This document shows positions 1 through 8,210 of a stretch of DNA of 32,462 nt, in pieces. Below the pieces are notes generated by a model. That model did no database searches, was not told the DNA's origin, and saw nothing but the letters and a program-made list of their open reading frames with translations. A program made the position numbers and the translations under genes. Each line of letters opens with the position of its first letter. Position 1 is the stretch's first letter. The stretch is from an uncultured Oscillospiraceae bacterium (GTDB lineage: Bacteria; Bacillota; Clostridia; Oscillospirales; Oscillospiraceae): positions 1 through 32,462 of the forward strand of contig CABVDR010000028.1 in the NCBI GenBank assembly GCA_902497145.1. Direction: 5' to 3'.

Positions 1-2080
1 GGAAGTGGACGTCGCCGGTGGCGCACACCGGCTTGCCCAGCTCCTCCCCCAGCCGCACCACGGTGCGGTTGAAGTCCCGCAGATTCTCTTCCGAGTGCAC
101 CATGCCCTTGCGGAGCATAAACATGTTGTTGCAGATGGGCTGGATCTCCAAAAAGTCGTACCAGGAGGCAATGCGCTTGAGCTCCTCCCAGTTCTTGTCC
201 GCCGTCACCGCCTGGAACAGCTCCCCCGCCTCACAGGCCGAGCCGATGATGAGCCCCTCCCGGTTCTCGTTGATCACCGACTTGGGCATGATGGGGTAGC
301 GCTTGAAGTGCTCCAGGTGGGCCAGGGAGATGAGCTTGTAGAGGTTCCGTAACCCCGTCTGGTTCTTGGCCAGGACAATGAGGTGCTTGGGCTGCCGCCG
401 GGCCTTTCCGCCCTTGCGCAGCTTGGGCATGGCGGCGTTGATGTCCTCCAGGCGGTGGACCCCCATGGCCTCCAGCTTCTCAAAGAAGGGGGGCAGCATA
501 TAGGCCACCGTGGCGGCGTCGTCGCTGGCCCGGTGGTGGTTGAAGGCGGGAAGCTGGAGATATTCCGCCACGATGTCCAGCTTGTACTTGCCCAGCTCAG
601 GCAGCAGGTTCTGGGCCAAAATCAAGCTGTCCACCGACGGGTTTGTAAAGGGAATGCCGTATTTCTGGCACCCGGCGGCGATAAAGCCCATGTCGAACTC
701 AGCATTGTGGGCCGCCAGAGGCCGGTCTCCCACAAAGTCCAAAAAGGCCCGCAGGGCCTCCTCCTGGGAAGGAGCCCCCACCAGCATCTCGTCGGTGATG
801 CCGGTGAGGTGGATGATCTCCGGGCTGAGGATGCGCCCGGGGGCCACGAAGGTGTTGAAGGTGTCGGTAATCTCCCCGTTTTTCAGCACCACTGCGCCGA
901 TCTCAATGATAACCTCCCGGCGCTTGTTGAGGCCGGTGGTCTCGATATCAAAGCAGACGATCTCCTCGGAAAAGTCCTGACAGGGCTGGCCGTGGACCAC
1001 CACTCGGTCATCCACGTCGTTGATGAAGTAGGCCTCTACGCCGTAGAGGAGCTTGATGTTTTTGGCCGAGTGCCAGGCGTCCGGGAAGGACTGGGCCACG
1101 CCGTGGTCGGTGATGGCGATGGCTCGGTGGCCCCAGGCCTCCGCCCGCTTCACCACGTTTTTCTCCGGCCCCAGCTTGGGACCCACGGCGGTGAGGGCGT
1201 CCATGGCGGACATAGTGGTGTGGAGATGGAGCTCCACCCGCTTCTCCGGGGCGTTGTCCATGCGCATCTCTTTCTTCCCCGCCATGACGGCCACCGGCTC
1301 CAGCACCATATCGCCATAGAAGCGGTCCATGTTCAGCCGGCCCTGAATGATGAGGTGTATCCCCTTTTTGATGCCGTCCACCAGGGGCTTGGCCTCGTCG
1401 GCCTGGGGGAAGAATTTACTGACCCGGATGGAGCTGGTGTAGTCGGTGACGTCAAAGGCTACCACCCAGGAGTTGCGCTTCTTGAGCTCCCGGTTTTCGA
1501 TGGCGAACACGTCGCCCTCGATGACCACCATGCCCATGTCCAGCTCCAGCTCCCCGATGGGCACCGGGGCGCGCTTGATGACCTTGCCGAAGATGGCCCG
1601 GCCGTGGTCCTTCTTCTCCCCCTTCTTGCCGGAGGCAGAGGGAGCGGCCCGCTTCACCTTTTTCAGGGCGGCGGCCCGGATGGCCTCCGCCCGGGCAAAG
1701 GCGTCCTGAGGTTCGGCTGGCTTCTGCGGCTCAGCGGGAGCGGCAGACTGCTCCTGGGACGCTTGCGGCGCGTCGGGCTGGGCAGCGGGAGCCGCCTCCG
1801 GGGCAGGCTGAGGAGCCGAAGGCACAACTGCCTCCGGCTTTATTTCAGTAAAGGGTTTTAGCTTGACAGAGTTTAACCCGTAGCACCGGGCCACCGCCTC
1901 CTCCGCCTGGGCGATGAGGTTGGGGCCGGCTCCATCGGCCCCCTCCACCGTCACCACCGCGCTGCGGCTCTTCCGGTCGATGGCGGCCTCTACGATCAGC
2001 CACCCCTCCATGGCGTTGACAAACTCCTGCCACTGGGTCAGGGCGGCGAACATCTCTAAAAAGGGTATCTTTTGGGACAT
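1..2080 (-). CDS. polC: DNA polymerase III PolC-type alpha subunit, N-terminal 693 residues (runs off the left edge)
   Basis: This is the Gram-positive replicative polymerase, which carries its own 3'-5' proofreading exonuclease. The frame is open from ATG 2080 to the window edge. Seen in order: an N-terminal region, an Ala/Pro/Gln-rich linker at about residues 85-150, an OB-fold-like stretch (about 170-270), the start of the PHP domain with HLH at 285-287, and then a DEDD exonuclease inserted in the PHP domain, with exo motif I FDIETTG at 377-383 (acidic D378, E380) and HNAEFDMGF further on. The insertion of the exonuclease into PHP is diagnostic of PolC rather than DnaE. Family members are about 1,430-1,470 residues, so roughly half is outside the window. 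The start is set by AAAGGAGAGG a few bases upstream; ispG ends 26 bp before it, so polC is probably the last gene of the pyrH-ispG cluster. Confidence 0.97.
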   Translation of the reverse strand, partial: MSQKIPFLEMFAALTQWQEFVNAMEGWLIVEAAIDRKSRSAVVTVEGADGAGPNLIAQAEEAVARCYGLNSVKLKPFTEIKPEAVVPSAPQPAPEAAPAAQPDAPQASQEQSAAPAEPQKPAEPQDAFARAEAIRAAALKKVKRAAPSASGKKGEKKDHGRAIFGKVIKRAPVPIGELELDMGMVVIEGDVFAIENRELKKRNSWVVAFDVTDYTSSIRVSKFFPQADEAKPLVDGIKKGIHLIIQGRLNMDRFYGDMVLEPVAVMAGKKEMRMDNAPEKRVELHLHTTMSAMDALTAVGPKLGPEKNVVKRAEAWGHRAIAITDHGVAQSFPDAWHSAKNIKLLYGVEAYFINDVDDRVVVHGQPCQDFSEEIVCFDIETTGLNKRREVIIEIGAVVLKNGEITDTFNTFVAPGRILSPEIIHLTGITDEMLVGAPSQEEALRAFLDFVGDRPLAAHNAEFDMGFIAAGCQKYGIPFTNPSVDSLILAQNLLPELGKYKLDIVAEYLQLPAFNHHRASDDAATVAYMLPPFFEKLEAMGVHRLEDINAAMPKLRKGGKARRQPKHLIVLAKNQTGLRNLYKLISLAHLEHFKRYPIMPKSVINENREGLIIGSACEAGELFQAVTADKNWEELKRIASWYDFLEIQPICNNMFMLRKGMVHSEENLRDFNRTVVRLGEELGKPVCATGDVHF

Positions 2081-2106
2081 TACGCCTCTCCTTTGTGTTT
2101 ATGCGA

Positions 2107-3144
2107 TTACAGCGTGTCGATGAGGGCGAACAGCTCGTCCACCAGCTGGTCCTGGGGCACTTTCTTGATGATCTGGCCCTTTTTGAACAGCAGGCCCTCG
2201 CCCACACCGCCGGCGATTCCGCAGTCGGCGGCGCTGGCCTCGCCGGGGCCGTTGACCACGCAGCCCATGACCGCCACGGTGATGGGCTTGTCCACGGTCT
2301 TGAGCCGCTCCTCCACCTCTCCAGCCAGGGAGATGAGGTCGATCCGGGTGCGCCCGCAGGTGGGGCAGGACACCAGCTCCGCCCCCTCCTTCCGCACGCC
2401 CGCGGCCTTCAGGATGTCCCGGGCGGCGTACACCTCCTCCACTGGGTCGGCGGACAGGGATACCCGCATGGTGTCGCCGATCCCCAGGGCCAGCAGGCCC
2501 CCAATACCCACGGCGGATTTCAGGGTACCCATGCGGACGGTGCCCGCCTCAGTGACGCCAATATGTAAAGGATAATTGCTTTCCTGTGACATGATCTGAT
2601 AGGCTTTCATGGTCATAGGCACGCTGGAGGATTTTAAGGACACGCAGATGTCGTCAAAGTCGAATTTGTTCAGCAGCTTGATGTGGCCGAAGGCGGACTC
2701 CACCATGGCCTCGGGGCATACGCCGCCGTATTTGGCCAGCAGAGGCTTCTCCAGGGAGCCGCCGTTTACCCCGATGCGGATGGGGATGTTCTTCTGGCGG
2801 CAGGCGTCAGCCACCGCCTTCACCCGGTCCTCTCCCCCGATGTTGCCCGGGTTGATGCGCACCTTGTCTGCCCCGGCGGCAATGGCCTCCAGCGCCAGCT
2901 TGTAGTCGAAGTGGATGTCCACCACCAGAGGCAGAGGGCACTGCTCTTTGATTTTGCCCACCGCCTTGGCCGCCGCCATGTCTGGCACCGCCACCCGGAC
3001 GATCTCACACCCGGCTGCGGCCAGCTCCCGGATCTGCCGCAGCGTGGCCTCCACGTCGTCGGTGCGGGTGTTGGTCATGGACTGGATGGACACCGGCGCG
3101 CCGCCGCCCACCAGGACATTGCCTACTTTGATCTGTTTGGTCAT
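2107..3144 (-). CDS. ispG: 4-hydroxy-3-methylbut-2-enyl diphosphate synthase (flavodoxin/ferredoxin type)
   Basis: IspG (GcpE) reductively opens methylerythritol cyclodiphosphate to HMBPP in the MEP isoprenoid pathway, using one [4Fe-4S] cluster. The 345-residue length is that of the short bacterial form. An N-terminal TIM barrel starts with a VGG-APVSIQSMTNT stretch (about 12-26). The C-terminal iron-sulfur domain shows C260-P-T-C263 and C295 in MGCVVNGPGEA, with E302 as the conserved fourth ligand/catalytic residue. The start ATG follows GGGAGGAGGAG at normal spacing. It lies in the same cluster as dxr, the second enzyme of the same pathway, but is separated from rseP by 313 bp of hairpins. 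Confidence 0.97.
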   Translation of the reverse strand: MTKQIKVGNVLVGGGAPVSIQSMTNTRTDDVEATLRQIRELAAAGCEIVRVAVPDMAAAKAVGKIKEQCPLPLVVDIHFDYKLALEAIAAGADKVRINPGNIGGEDRVKAVADACRQKNIPIRIGVNGGSLEKPLLAKYGGVCPEAMVESAFGHIKLLNKFDFDDICVSLKSSSVPMTMKAYQIMSQESNYPLHIGVTEAGTVRMGTLKSAVGIGGLLALGIGDTMRVSLSADPVEEVYAARDILKAAGVRKEGAELVSCPTCGRTRIDLISLAGEVEERLKTVDKPITVAVMGCVVNGPGEASAADCGIAGGVGEGLLFKKGQIIKKVPQDQLVDELFALIDTL

Positions 3145-3457
3145 TCCGTTCTCCTCCTCCCGCCAGGGGTGTTACCCCTGGACCCCACCCGCTTTTTGAA
3201 AAAAGCGAGGCAAAAACTTTTGGTTGCAACATTACATGTTGCACGAGTTTTGTTTCAGTCTTAGCTGAAAAAAGCCCTCCTGCAAGGAGTTCCGTCGCCC
3301 GCAGGCGGCGGAATAAAATATAATCCCGTTATTTCCGGCGACATGTGCGTCGGAAATAACACTTCTCGCGCAAGACAGGCCGACTTTTCCGAAGGAATCG
3401 AGGCCTGTCTTGCGTGTAACCCTTTCTCAAAAGCGCTTTCACCGCTTTTGAGAACGA
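3145..3457. repeat. Gene-free spacer made almost entirely of short hairpins (rseP-ispG)
   Basis: No gene is visible. The spacer holds a series of perfect or near-perfect inverted repeats: 3163-3181 (CCAGGGGT/ACCCCTGG, just upstream of the ispG ribosome site), 3190-3207 (CGCTTTTT/AAAAAGCG), a GCAACAT/ATGTTGC stem near 3224-3241, 3328-3360 (GTTATTTCCG/CGGAAATAAC), 3369-3414 (13-bp stem CGCAAGACAGGCC) and 3425-3453 (11-bp stem TCTCAAAAGCG, five bases after the rseP stop). None has the U-tract of an intrinsic terminator. They may be REP-like extragenic palindromes or processing/stability structures in the shared transcript. The block 3188-3221 recurs at 26197-26231. Confidence 0.75.
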
Positions 3458-4522
3458 CTAGCGGGCGATAATCTTGCCGATGTCGCTGAAGGTGACATAC
3501 AGCATCAGGGTCATCAGGGCTGCCAGCCCCGCCAAGTGGACATAGCCCTCATACTTGGCGTCAATCTTCCGGCGGAACAGGAGATTCAGCACCCCATTGA
3601 GCAGCAGGAAGAACACCCGACCGCCGTCCAACGCAGGCAGAGGCAGCAGATTCATCACCGCCAGGTTCACCGCGATAAGGGCGGCCAGCCACAGCAGGTT
3701 CTCCACTGCCGCTCCTACGGTGGGAGACTGGCTGCCCACCTGGGACATGGTGTCCACGATGCCCACCGGGCCGGACAGATCCTTGATCCCCACCGCGCCC
3801 CGCACCAGGTCGCCCAGGCTCACCCACACCAGACGCACGTAGTCCAAGGTGGTGTTCCAGCTATAAAGCAGCTTGGTGCCCAGATTGGCAGGCATGACCT
3901 GGGCGCCGATGGTGATACCCCGGTAGTTTGTGGTGTTGCCCTCCGCGTCGGTGCGCTCCTGCCGGGGCAGGGACACGTTGTCCAGATACACCTTCTCCCC
4001 GTTGCGCTCCACCACCAGGTCCATGGTGTCCCCCGCCCGGCCCATATAGAACTGGGCGTTGCCGTAGGTGAGCACCTTGTGTCCATCTACCGACAGGAAG
4101 CGGTCTCCCTCCTGGAGTCCGCAGTCCTCAGTGCCGTAGCCCTCCATGGCCCCGGCGTAGGTCTCCTGGTAAAAGCCTTGGGCGGGGGCGTACAGCACCA
4201 AGACGATAATAAGGCCGGTGAGGAAATTCATAAAGGCCCCTGCCACCAGCACGATCACTTTCTTCCAGCCTGCCGCGTTGCCAAAGGCTCGGGGGTCGTC
4301 CGACTCCTCGTCCTCTCCCTCCATGGCGCAGTATCCGCCCACGGGCAGCAGGCGAAGGCTGTAAAGGGTTTCTCCTTTCTCCTTTTTGAACAGAGCGGGT
4401 CCCATTCCGATGGAGAACTCATTGACCCGGATTCCAAAGAGCTTGGCGGTGATAAAGTGACCAAATTCGTGCACGGCGATGAGCACGCCGAACATCAGGA
4501 TGGCAACAAGAATATAGACCAT
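3458..4522 (-). CDS. rseP: RIP metalloprotease RseP (site-2 protease)
   Basis: This intramembrane zinc protease cleaves membrane-bound anti-sigma factors or signal-peptide remnants inside the bilayer. The protein is 354 residues. The zinc motif HEFGH lies in the first helix at residues 18-22. A PDZ domain with GLQEGDRFLSVDG sits in the middle, and the second catalytic motif NLLPLPALDGGR is near the C-terminus, where the LDG Asp is the third zinc ligand. Three or four transmembrane helices are visible. The ATG at 4522 was chosen because GGAGGT lies just upstream and the family begins within about 20 residues of HExxH. The longer open frame to 4648 is translation of the palindromic element upstream. 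It sits between dxr and ispG, the usual cluster position. Confidence 0.95.
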   Translation of the reverse strand: MVYILVAILMFGVLIAVHEFGHFITAKLFGIRVNEFSIGMGPALFKKEKGETLYSLRLLPVGGYCAMEGEDEESDDPRAFGNAAGWKKVIVLVAGAFMNFLTGLIIVLVLYAPAQGFYQETYAGAMEGYGTEDCGLQEGDRFLSVDGHKVLTYGNAQFYMGRAGDTMDLVVERNGEKVYLDNVSLPRQERTDAEGNTTNYRGITIGAQVMPANLGTKLLYSWNTTLDYVRLVWVSLGDLVRGAVGIKDLSGPVGIVDTMSQVGSQSPTVGAAVENLLWLAALIAVNLAVMNLLPLPALDGGRVFFLLLNGVLNLLFRRKIDAKYEGYVHLAGLAALMTLMLYVTFSDIGKIIAR

Positions 4523-4554
4523 AGGACCTCCAAAAAAGCAGCCAGAGTATGGGT

Positions 4555-4719
4555 TAGGCCTTATTTGAAACACAGCAATATGCACAGCGGCGAGGAATTT
4601 TTTCGCCAGACAAGGCGATTTGACGCAGCCATACTTGGTGTATGGCAAGGAAAAGCAACGCAGTATGGCGGAAAAAGACCCGCTGCTTGGGCGTATGGAC
4701 TATGTTCAAATAAGGTCTA
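4555..4719. repeat. 165-bp long imperfect palindrome (MITE-like or long-hairpin element)
   Basis: The ends are TAGGCCTTATTTGAA (4555-4569) and TTCAAATAAGGTCTA (4705-4719), inverted repeats with one mismatch. The exact centre of the two ends (4637) coincides with the apex hairpin GCCATAC-ttggt-GTATGGC (4628-4646). Between ends and apex the two arms still align, for example TTTTTTCGCCA against TTTTTCCGCCA. It starts two bases after the dxr stop codon and ends 32 bp before the rseP start. No coding potential of its own is evident. It is either a non-autonomous mobile element or a stable intercistronic hairpin; copies elsewhere in the genome cannot be checked here. Confidence 0.8.
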
Positions 4720-4721
4720 GG

Positions 4722-5867
4722 TTACGCGGACAATACAGCCTCCCGGGCGGCGGCGTCGGCCTCCAGAACCTGGGTCATAGACGGGTCCTGGATGACCGGC
4801 ACCTGCTCCATGGCCAGGCGCACCCGGTCCGCAATGTCCAAAAAGCCGATCTTGCCCTCCAGGAAGAGGGCCACAGCGGCCTCATTGGCCCCGTTGAGGA
4901 TGGCCCCGGCGGTGCCGCCGGTCTTTGCCGCCTCCAGGGCCAGAGCCAAACACCGGAAGGTATCCGTATCCGGCTTGGCAAAGGTGAGAGGGCCGCAGGA
5001 GCACAGATCCAGGGGATCGGCAGGACCTGCCACCCGCTCCGGCCAGGTGAGGGCGTACTGGATGGGCAGACGCATGTCCGGCGCCCCCAGCTGGGCAATC
5101 ACTGCGTTATCACAGTATTCCACCAGGGAGTGAATGATACTCTCCCGATGGATGACAATGGAAATTTTCTCGGGAGGCATCTGGTAGAGGTGCATGGCCT
5201 CCATAAATTCCAGGCCCTTGTTCATCAAGGTGGCGGAATCCACGGTGATCTTAGCCCCCATGGACCAGTTGGGGTGCTGTAAGGCTTCTTTCCTTGTCAT
5301 TCCTTGCAGCTCCTGACGGGTCTTACCAAAAAAGGGTCCGCCGGAGCAGGTGAGGATCAGCCGCTTCACCTCTCCCCTGTCCTTACAGCCCTGAAGGGAC
5401 TGGAACAGGGCGGAGTGCTCGGAATCCACCGGCACGATCTGGGCCCCGTAGTCCCGGGCCTCCTCCATCACCAGCTGCCCGGCACACACCAGGGTCTCCT
5501 TGTTGGCCAGGGCGATGCGCTTGCCCTCCCGGATGGCGGCCATGGTGGGGCGGAGACCTACCATACCAACTACGGCGGTAATCACCGTGTCGGCCTGGGG
5601 CAGCTCGGCGGCCTCCAGCAGGCCCTCCATCCCAGCGGCCACCCGCACCGGGGTATCGGCCAGGCGTACCTTCAGGTCCGCGGCGGCCTTCTCGTCCATC
5701 ATGACGGCCAGCTTGGGCAGAAACTGCCGGGCCTGCTCCTCCATCCGCTCCACGTTGGAGTTGGCGGTGAGGGCCCCCACCTTCATGCCGCAGGCCTGGA
5801 TCACCTCCAGCGACTGCCGGCCGATGGAACCGGTGGAGCCCAGCAGGGAAATGCAGCAGGATCTCAT
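4722..5867 (-). CDS. dxr: 1-deoxy-D-xylulose 5-phosphate reductoisomerase
   Basis: Dxr makes methylerythritol phosphate from deoxyxylulose phosphate with NADPH and a divalent metal, the first committed MEP step. The protein has 381 residues, normal for the family. The NADPH-binding motif GSTGSIGRQSLEVI is at 10-23, followed by the ALANKETLVCAG motif, the VPVDSEHSALFQ metal/substrate motif and the HPNWSMGAKITVDSATLMNK loop. Start ATG 5867 is preceded by AGGAGTG eight bases away. Downstream the stop abuts the 165-bp palindrome; upstream lie cdsA and a hairpin-rich 80-bp gap. ispG of the same pathway lies two genes on. Confidence 0.97.
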   Translation of the reverse strand: MRSCCISLLGSTGSIGRQSLEVIQACGMKVGALTANSNVERMEEQARQFLPKLAVMMDEKAAADLKVRLADTPVRVAAGMEGLLEAAELPQADTVITAVVGMVGLRPTMAAIREGKRIALANKETLVCAGQLVMEEARDYGAQIVPVDSEHSALFQSLQGCKDRGEVKRLILTCSGGPFFGKTRQELQGMTRKEALQHPNWSMGAKITVDSATLMNKGLEFMEAMHLYQMPPEKISIVIHRESIIHSLVEYCDNAVIAQLGAPDMRLPIQYALTWPERVAGPADPLDLCSCGPLTFAKPDTDTFRCLALALEAAKTGGTAGAILNGANEAAVALFLEGKIGFLDIADRVRLAMEQVPVIQDPSMTQVLEADAAAREAVLSA

Positions 5868-5888
5868 TTGGTTACACTCCTTTCACTC

Positions 5889-5941
5889 CGGGGCAAGGCC
5901 CCGATGAAGAAGCGGCGCACGAAGGCCCCTTCGCGCGCCGC
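5889..5941. other. Two hairpins between cdsA and dxr
   Basis: CGGGGC-aag-GCCCCG lies at 5889-5903. A much larger stem, GCGGCGCACGAAGG (5912-5925) pairing with CCTTCGCGCGCCGC (5928-5941), has one mismatch and a two-base loop. On the transcribed minus strand neither is followed by a U-run, so they look like intercistronic stability or processing structures rather than terminators. Confidence 0.6.
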
Positions 5942-5947
5942 GGCAGA

Positions 5948-6766
5948 TCAAAATGCGGGGATCAACGCCACCAGAATCATCAGCGTCGGGGCGGCAAAGG
6001 TCATGGAATCAAACCGGTCCAGCATTCCTCCGTGGCCGGGCAGCAGGTTTCCGTAGTCTTTAATGCCAAACTGCCGCTTAATGAGGGAAAAGGACAGGTC
6101 TCCCACCTCCGTGACGGCACTGCCGATAAGGCCGTACACCGCCATAATGGGCAGGGAGACGGACAGGCCGGCAAACTGGCGCAGGATCACGCCGTAAAGC
6201 AGCAAAAAGATCCCGCCGGACAGGATGCCTCCGATGTACCCCTCCAGGGACTTGTTGGGGCTTACCCGGGTAATGCCCCGGTGCTTACCCAAAAACACCC
6301 CGGCAAAGTAGGCTCCCGCGTCGGTGAGGAAGGCGCAGATGACAGGCAGCAGTACCAGGTACTGGCCGTTTTCCATGCACTTGAGCTGGACCAGGGCAGA
6401 CAGGCACATGGGGATCACCAGGCCCCCAAAGATGCACATGAACACATCCTCCACCCGCACCGCCCGCTCATCGTCGTAGAGCCGGATGGCAATGCCGAAC
6501 AGGGTCAGCATCAGAAATACCGCAGCCATGGGCACCATCAGAGCGCCCAGGCCCAGCCAGCAGCCCACAGGGATGGCCGCCGCTGAGATCGCGGTAAAGA
6601 AATACATGCCGTTGTGGTGGGCCACCTTGGTGGCCCGCAACAGCTCAAAGGATGCCATGGCACAGATAAAGGCCATCAGCGCCGCCAGCCAGATGGAGTC
6701 CAGAAAAAACAGGACGATAAAAAACAGGGGCGCCAAAACCACGGCCACGAGAATCCGTGTCAGCAA
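5948..6766 (-). CDS. cdsA: Phosphatidate cytidylyltransferase (CDP-diglyceride synthase)
   Basis: CdsA makes CDP-diacylglycerol from phosphatidate and CTP at the inner membrane, feeding all phospholipid synthesis. It is strongly hydrophobic, with about seven to eight helices. The family signature is intact near the C-terminus: S-x-LIKR-QFGIKDYGNLLPGHGG-MLDRFD, containing the metal-binding acidic residues. It is 272 residues from TTG 6766. I chose TTG because GGAGG (within the end of uppS) lies eight bases before it and the resulting M-LTRILVAVVLAPL start is typical; a GTG at 6775 overlaps that ribosome site and is less likely. The longer frame to 6877 is uppS read out of phase. It begins one base after the uppS stop, so translation is probably coupled. 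Confidence 0.93.
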   Translation of the reverse strand: MLTRILVAVVLAPLFFIVLFFLDSIWLAALMAFICAMASFELLRATKVAHHNGMYFFTAISAAAIPVGCWLGLGALMVPMAAVFLMLTLFGIAIRLYDDERAVRVEDVFMCIFGGLVIPMCLSALVQLKCMENGQYLVLLPVICAFLTDAGAYFAGVFLGKHRGITRVSPNKSLEGYIGGILSGGIFLLLYGVILRQFAGLSVSLPIMAVYGLIGSAVTEVGDLSFSLIKRQFGIKDYGNLLPGHGGMLDRFDSMTFAAPTLMILVALIPAF

Positions 6767-6767
6767 G

Positions 6768-7514
6768 TCATACACCTCCAAAGCGGCGAGAGCGGCCCTG
6801 GAAGGCCGCGATGGCCTTGTGGAGCTCCTCTTTGGTAAAATCGGGCCACAGCACGTCGGTGAAGTAAAATTCCGCATAAGCGGACTGCCACAGCAGGAAG
6901 TTGGACAATCTCAGCTCCCCGCTGGGCCGGATAACCAAGTCGGGGTCCGGCACGCCTCGGGAGAACAGATAGTTGGAAAACTGCTCCTCCCCCAGATGGT
7001 TGGGGTCAGCCTTTCCGTCCAGGCAGTCCTGGGCAAAGGCCCGGGCCGCCCGCAGCAGCTCGTCCCGGCCGCCATAGTTGAGGCAGACGTTCACCTGGCA
7101 GCCCTCGTAGTGCTTGGAAATCTCCCGGGTGCGCTCACACAGCTCCCGCAGCTCCGGGGTCAGGGGCGACAGGTCGCCGAAAAATTCCATCTTTACCCGG
7201 TCCCGCTCCATGCGGCCGATTGCCTCCAGCAGGTACTTCTTCAAAAGGCCCATGATGGCCCCCACCTCTTCCGCCGGCCGCTTCCAGTTTTCGGTGGAAA
7301 AGGCGTAGACGGTGAGGTAGTCCAGGCCGATGTCCTTGCAGTAGGTGGCAATGGTGCGGAAGTTCTCCGCGCCGGCGGCGTGGCCGGCGGTGCGGGGCAG
7401 CCCCCGCTTTTTGGCCCAGCGGCCGTTGCCGTCCATGATGATGGCGATGTGCCGGGGCAGGCGGTCAAAATCCACTTGGACCTGCCGGTCCTCCTTGGGT
7501 CTAAAAAAAGCCAT
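6768..7514 (-). CDS. uppS: Isoprenyl transferase (undecaprenyl diphosphate synthase)
   Basis: UppS condenses isopentenyl diphosphate onto farnesyl diphosphate in cis to give the C55 carrier lipid for cell wall synthesis. The protein has 248 residues, matching the family. The catalytic P-loop-like motif IIMDGNGRWA carries D28, followed by KKRGLPRTAGHAAG. The C-terminal region carries RPSGELRLSNFLLWQSAYAE, the expected isopentenyl-diphosphate-binding arginines and glutamate. ATG 7514 has GGAAGGAA about nine bases upstream. The longer frame to 7604 includes a hairpin in the frr-uppS gap and was rejected. Its last codons carry the cdsA ribosome site. Confidence 0.96.
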   Translation of the reverse strand: MAFFRPKEDRQVQVDFDRLPRHIAIIMDGNGRWAKKRGLPRTAGHAAGAENFRTIATYCKDIGLDYLTVYAFSTENWKRPAEEVGAIMGLLKKYLLEAIGRMERDRVKMEFFGDLSPLTPELRELCERTREISKHYEGCQVNVCLNYGGRDELLRAARAFAQDCLDGKADPNHLGEEQFSNYLFSRGVPDPDLVIRPSGELRLSNFLLWQSAYAEFYFTDVLWPDFTKEELHKAIAAFQGRSRRFGGV

Positions 7515-7565
7515 AACGTATGTTCCTTCCCACAATCGTTCGGGAAATTCCGAAAAGCAGACAAA

Positions 7566-7593
7566 ATGCAGAAGGGAGTGCTCCTTTCTGCAT
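7566..7593. other. Hairpin between frr and uppS
   Basis: ATGCAGAAGGGAG (7566-7578) pairs with CTCCTTTCTGCAT (7581-7593), a 13-bp stem with one G-U type mismatch and a two-base loop. It lies 52 bases upstream of the uppS start with no U-run after it on the transcribed strand. Probably an intercistronic structure that could tune uppS relative to frr. Confidence 0.6.
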
Positions 7594-7612
7594 TCTGCCT
7601 GCATTTCTGCAC

Positions 7613-8167
7613 TTATACCGCCATGAGCTCCTGCTCTTTTTTCGCGGTCAACTCGTCGATATCCTTGCAGCGCTTGTCGGTCAGATCCTGAAGCTCCTTC
7701 TCCAGCTCCTTCAGGTCATCCTCGGTAATTTCAGAGGCCTTCTTCTTTTTCTTAAAATCGTCCATGGCCTCCCGGCGGATGTTCCGCAGGGCTACCTTGC
7801 CCTCCTCACCGTACTTGCGCACCTGCTTGGTCAGTTCTTTACGGCGCTCCTCGGTAAGCTGGGGGAAGGACAGGCGGACCACACGGCCGTCGTTCTGGGG
7901 GTTGATGCCCAGGTCGGAGGTCTGGATGGCCTTCTCAATGGCCTTCAGCAGGCTGCCGTCCCAGGGCTGGACCACCAGAGTCCGGGGATCGGGAGAGGAG
8001 ATGGCCGCCACCTGGTTGAGGGGAGTGGGGGTGCCGTAATATTCCACGGAGATCCGGTCCAGCACACCGGCGTTGGCACGGCCGGCCCGCACGGAGGCGA
8101 AGTTGGCCTTCACCACATCGATGGTCTTCAGCATTTTCTGGTCATAAGCTTTCGTCTCAGGGCTCAT
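7613..8167 (-). CDS. frr: Ribosome recycling factor
   Basis: RRF, with EF-G, splits post-termination ribosomes so that subunits can be reused. The protein has 184 residues, the usual size. The conserved N-terminal VRAGRANAGVLDRISVEYYGTPTPLNQVA stretch, split here as VRAGRANAGVLDRI and VEYYGTPTPLNQVA, marks the hinge region. The long C-terminal helix contains LTEERRKEL and VRNIRRE-like (ALRNIRREA) motifs and a lysine-rich KKKKK segment. It lies 43 bp after pyrH, an arrangement conserved across bacteria. A GGAAG ribosome site precedes ATG 8167. Confidence 0.98.
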   Translation of the reverse strand: MSPETKAYDQKMLKTIDVVKANFASVRAGRANAGVLDRISVEYYGTPTPLNQVAAISSPDPRTLVVQPWDGSLLKAIEKAIQTSDLGINPQNDGRVVRLSFPQLTEERRKELTKQVRKYGEEGKVALRNIRREAMDDFKKKKKASEITEDDLKELEKELQDLTDKRCKDIDELTAKKEQELMAV

Positions 8168-8210
8168 AGTCTGATCTTCCTTTCTACGTTGAAGGTGGAA
8201 ATCCGGGGCT

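Noticed and set aside
3328..3453. CRISPR array or tandem repeats in the rseP-ispG spacer
   Set aside because: The stems differ in sequence from each other and there is no repeat-spacer pattern.
3425..3453. Intrinsic terminator after rseP
   Set aside because: The stem is good but there is no U-run on the transcribed strand; termination inside this conserved cluster is not supported.
4523..4648. N-terminal extension of rseP by 42 codons
   Set aside because: It translates the palindromic element, has no ribosome site, and would place the HExxH helix far from the N-terminus.
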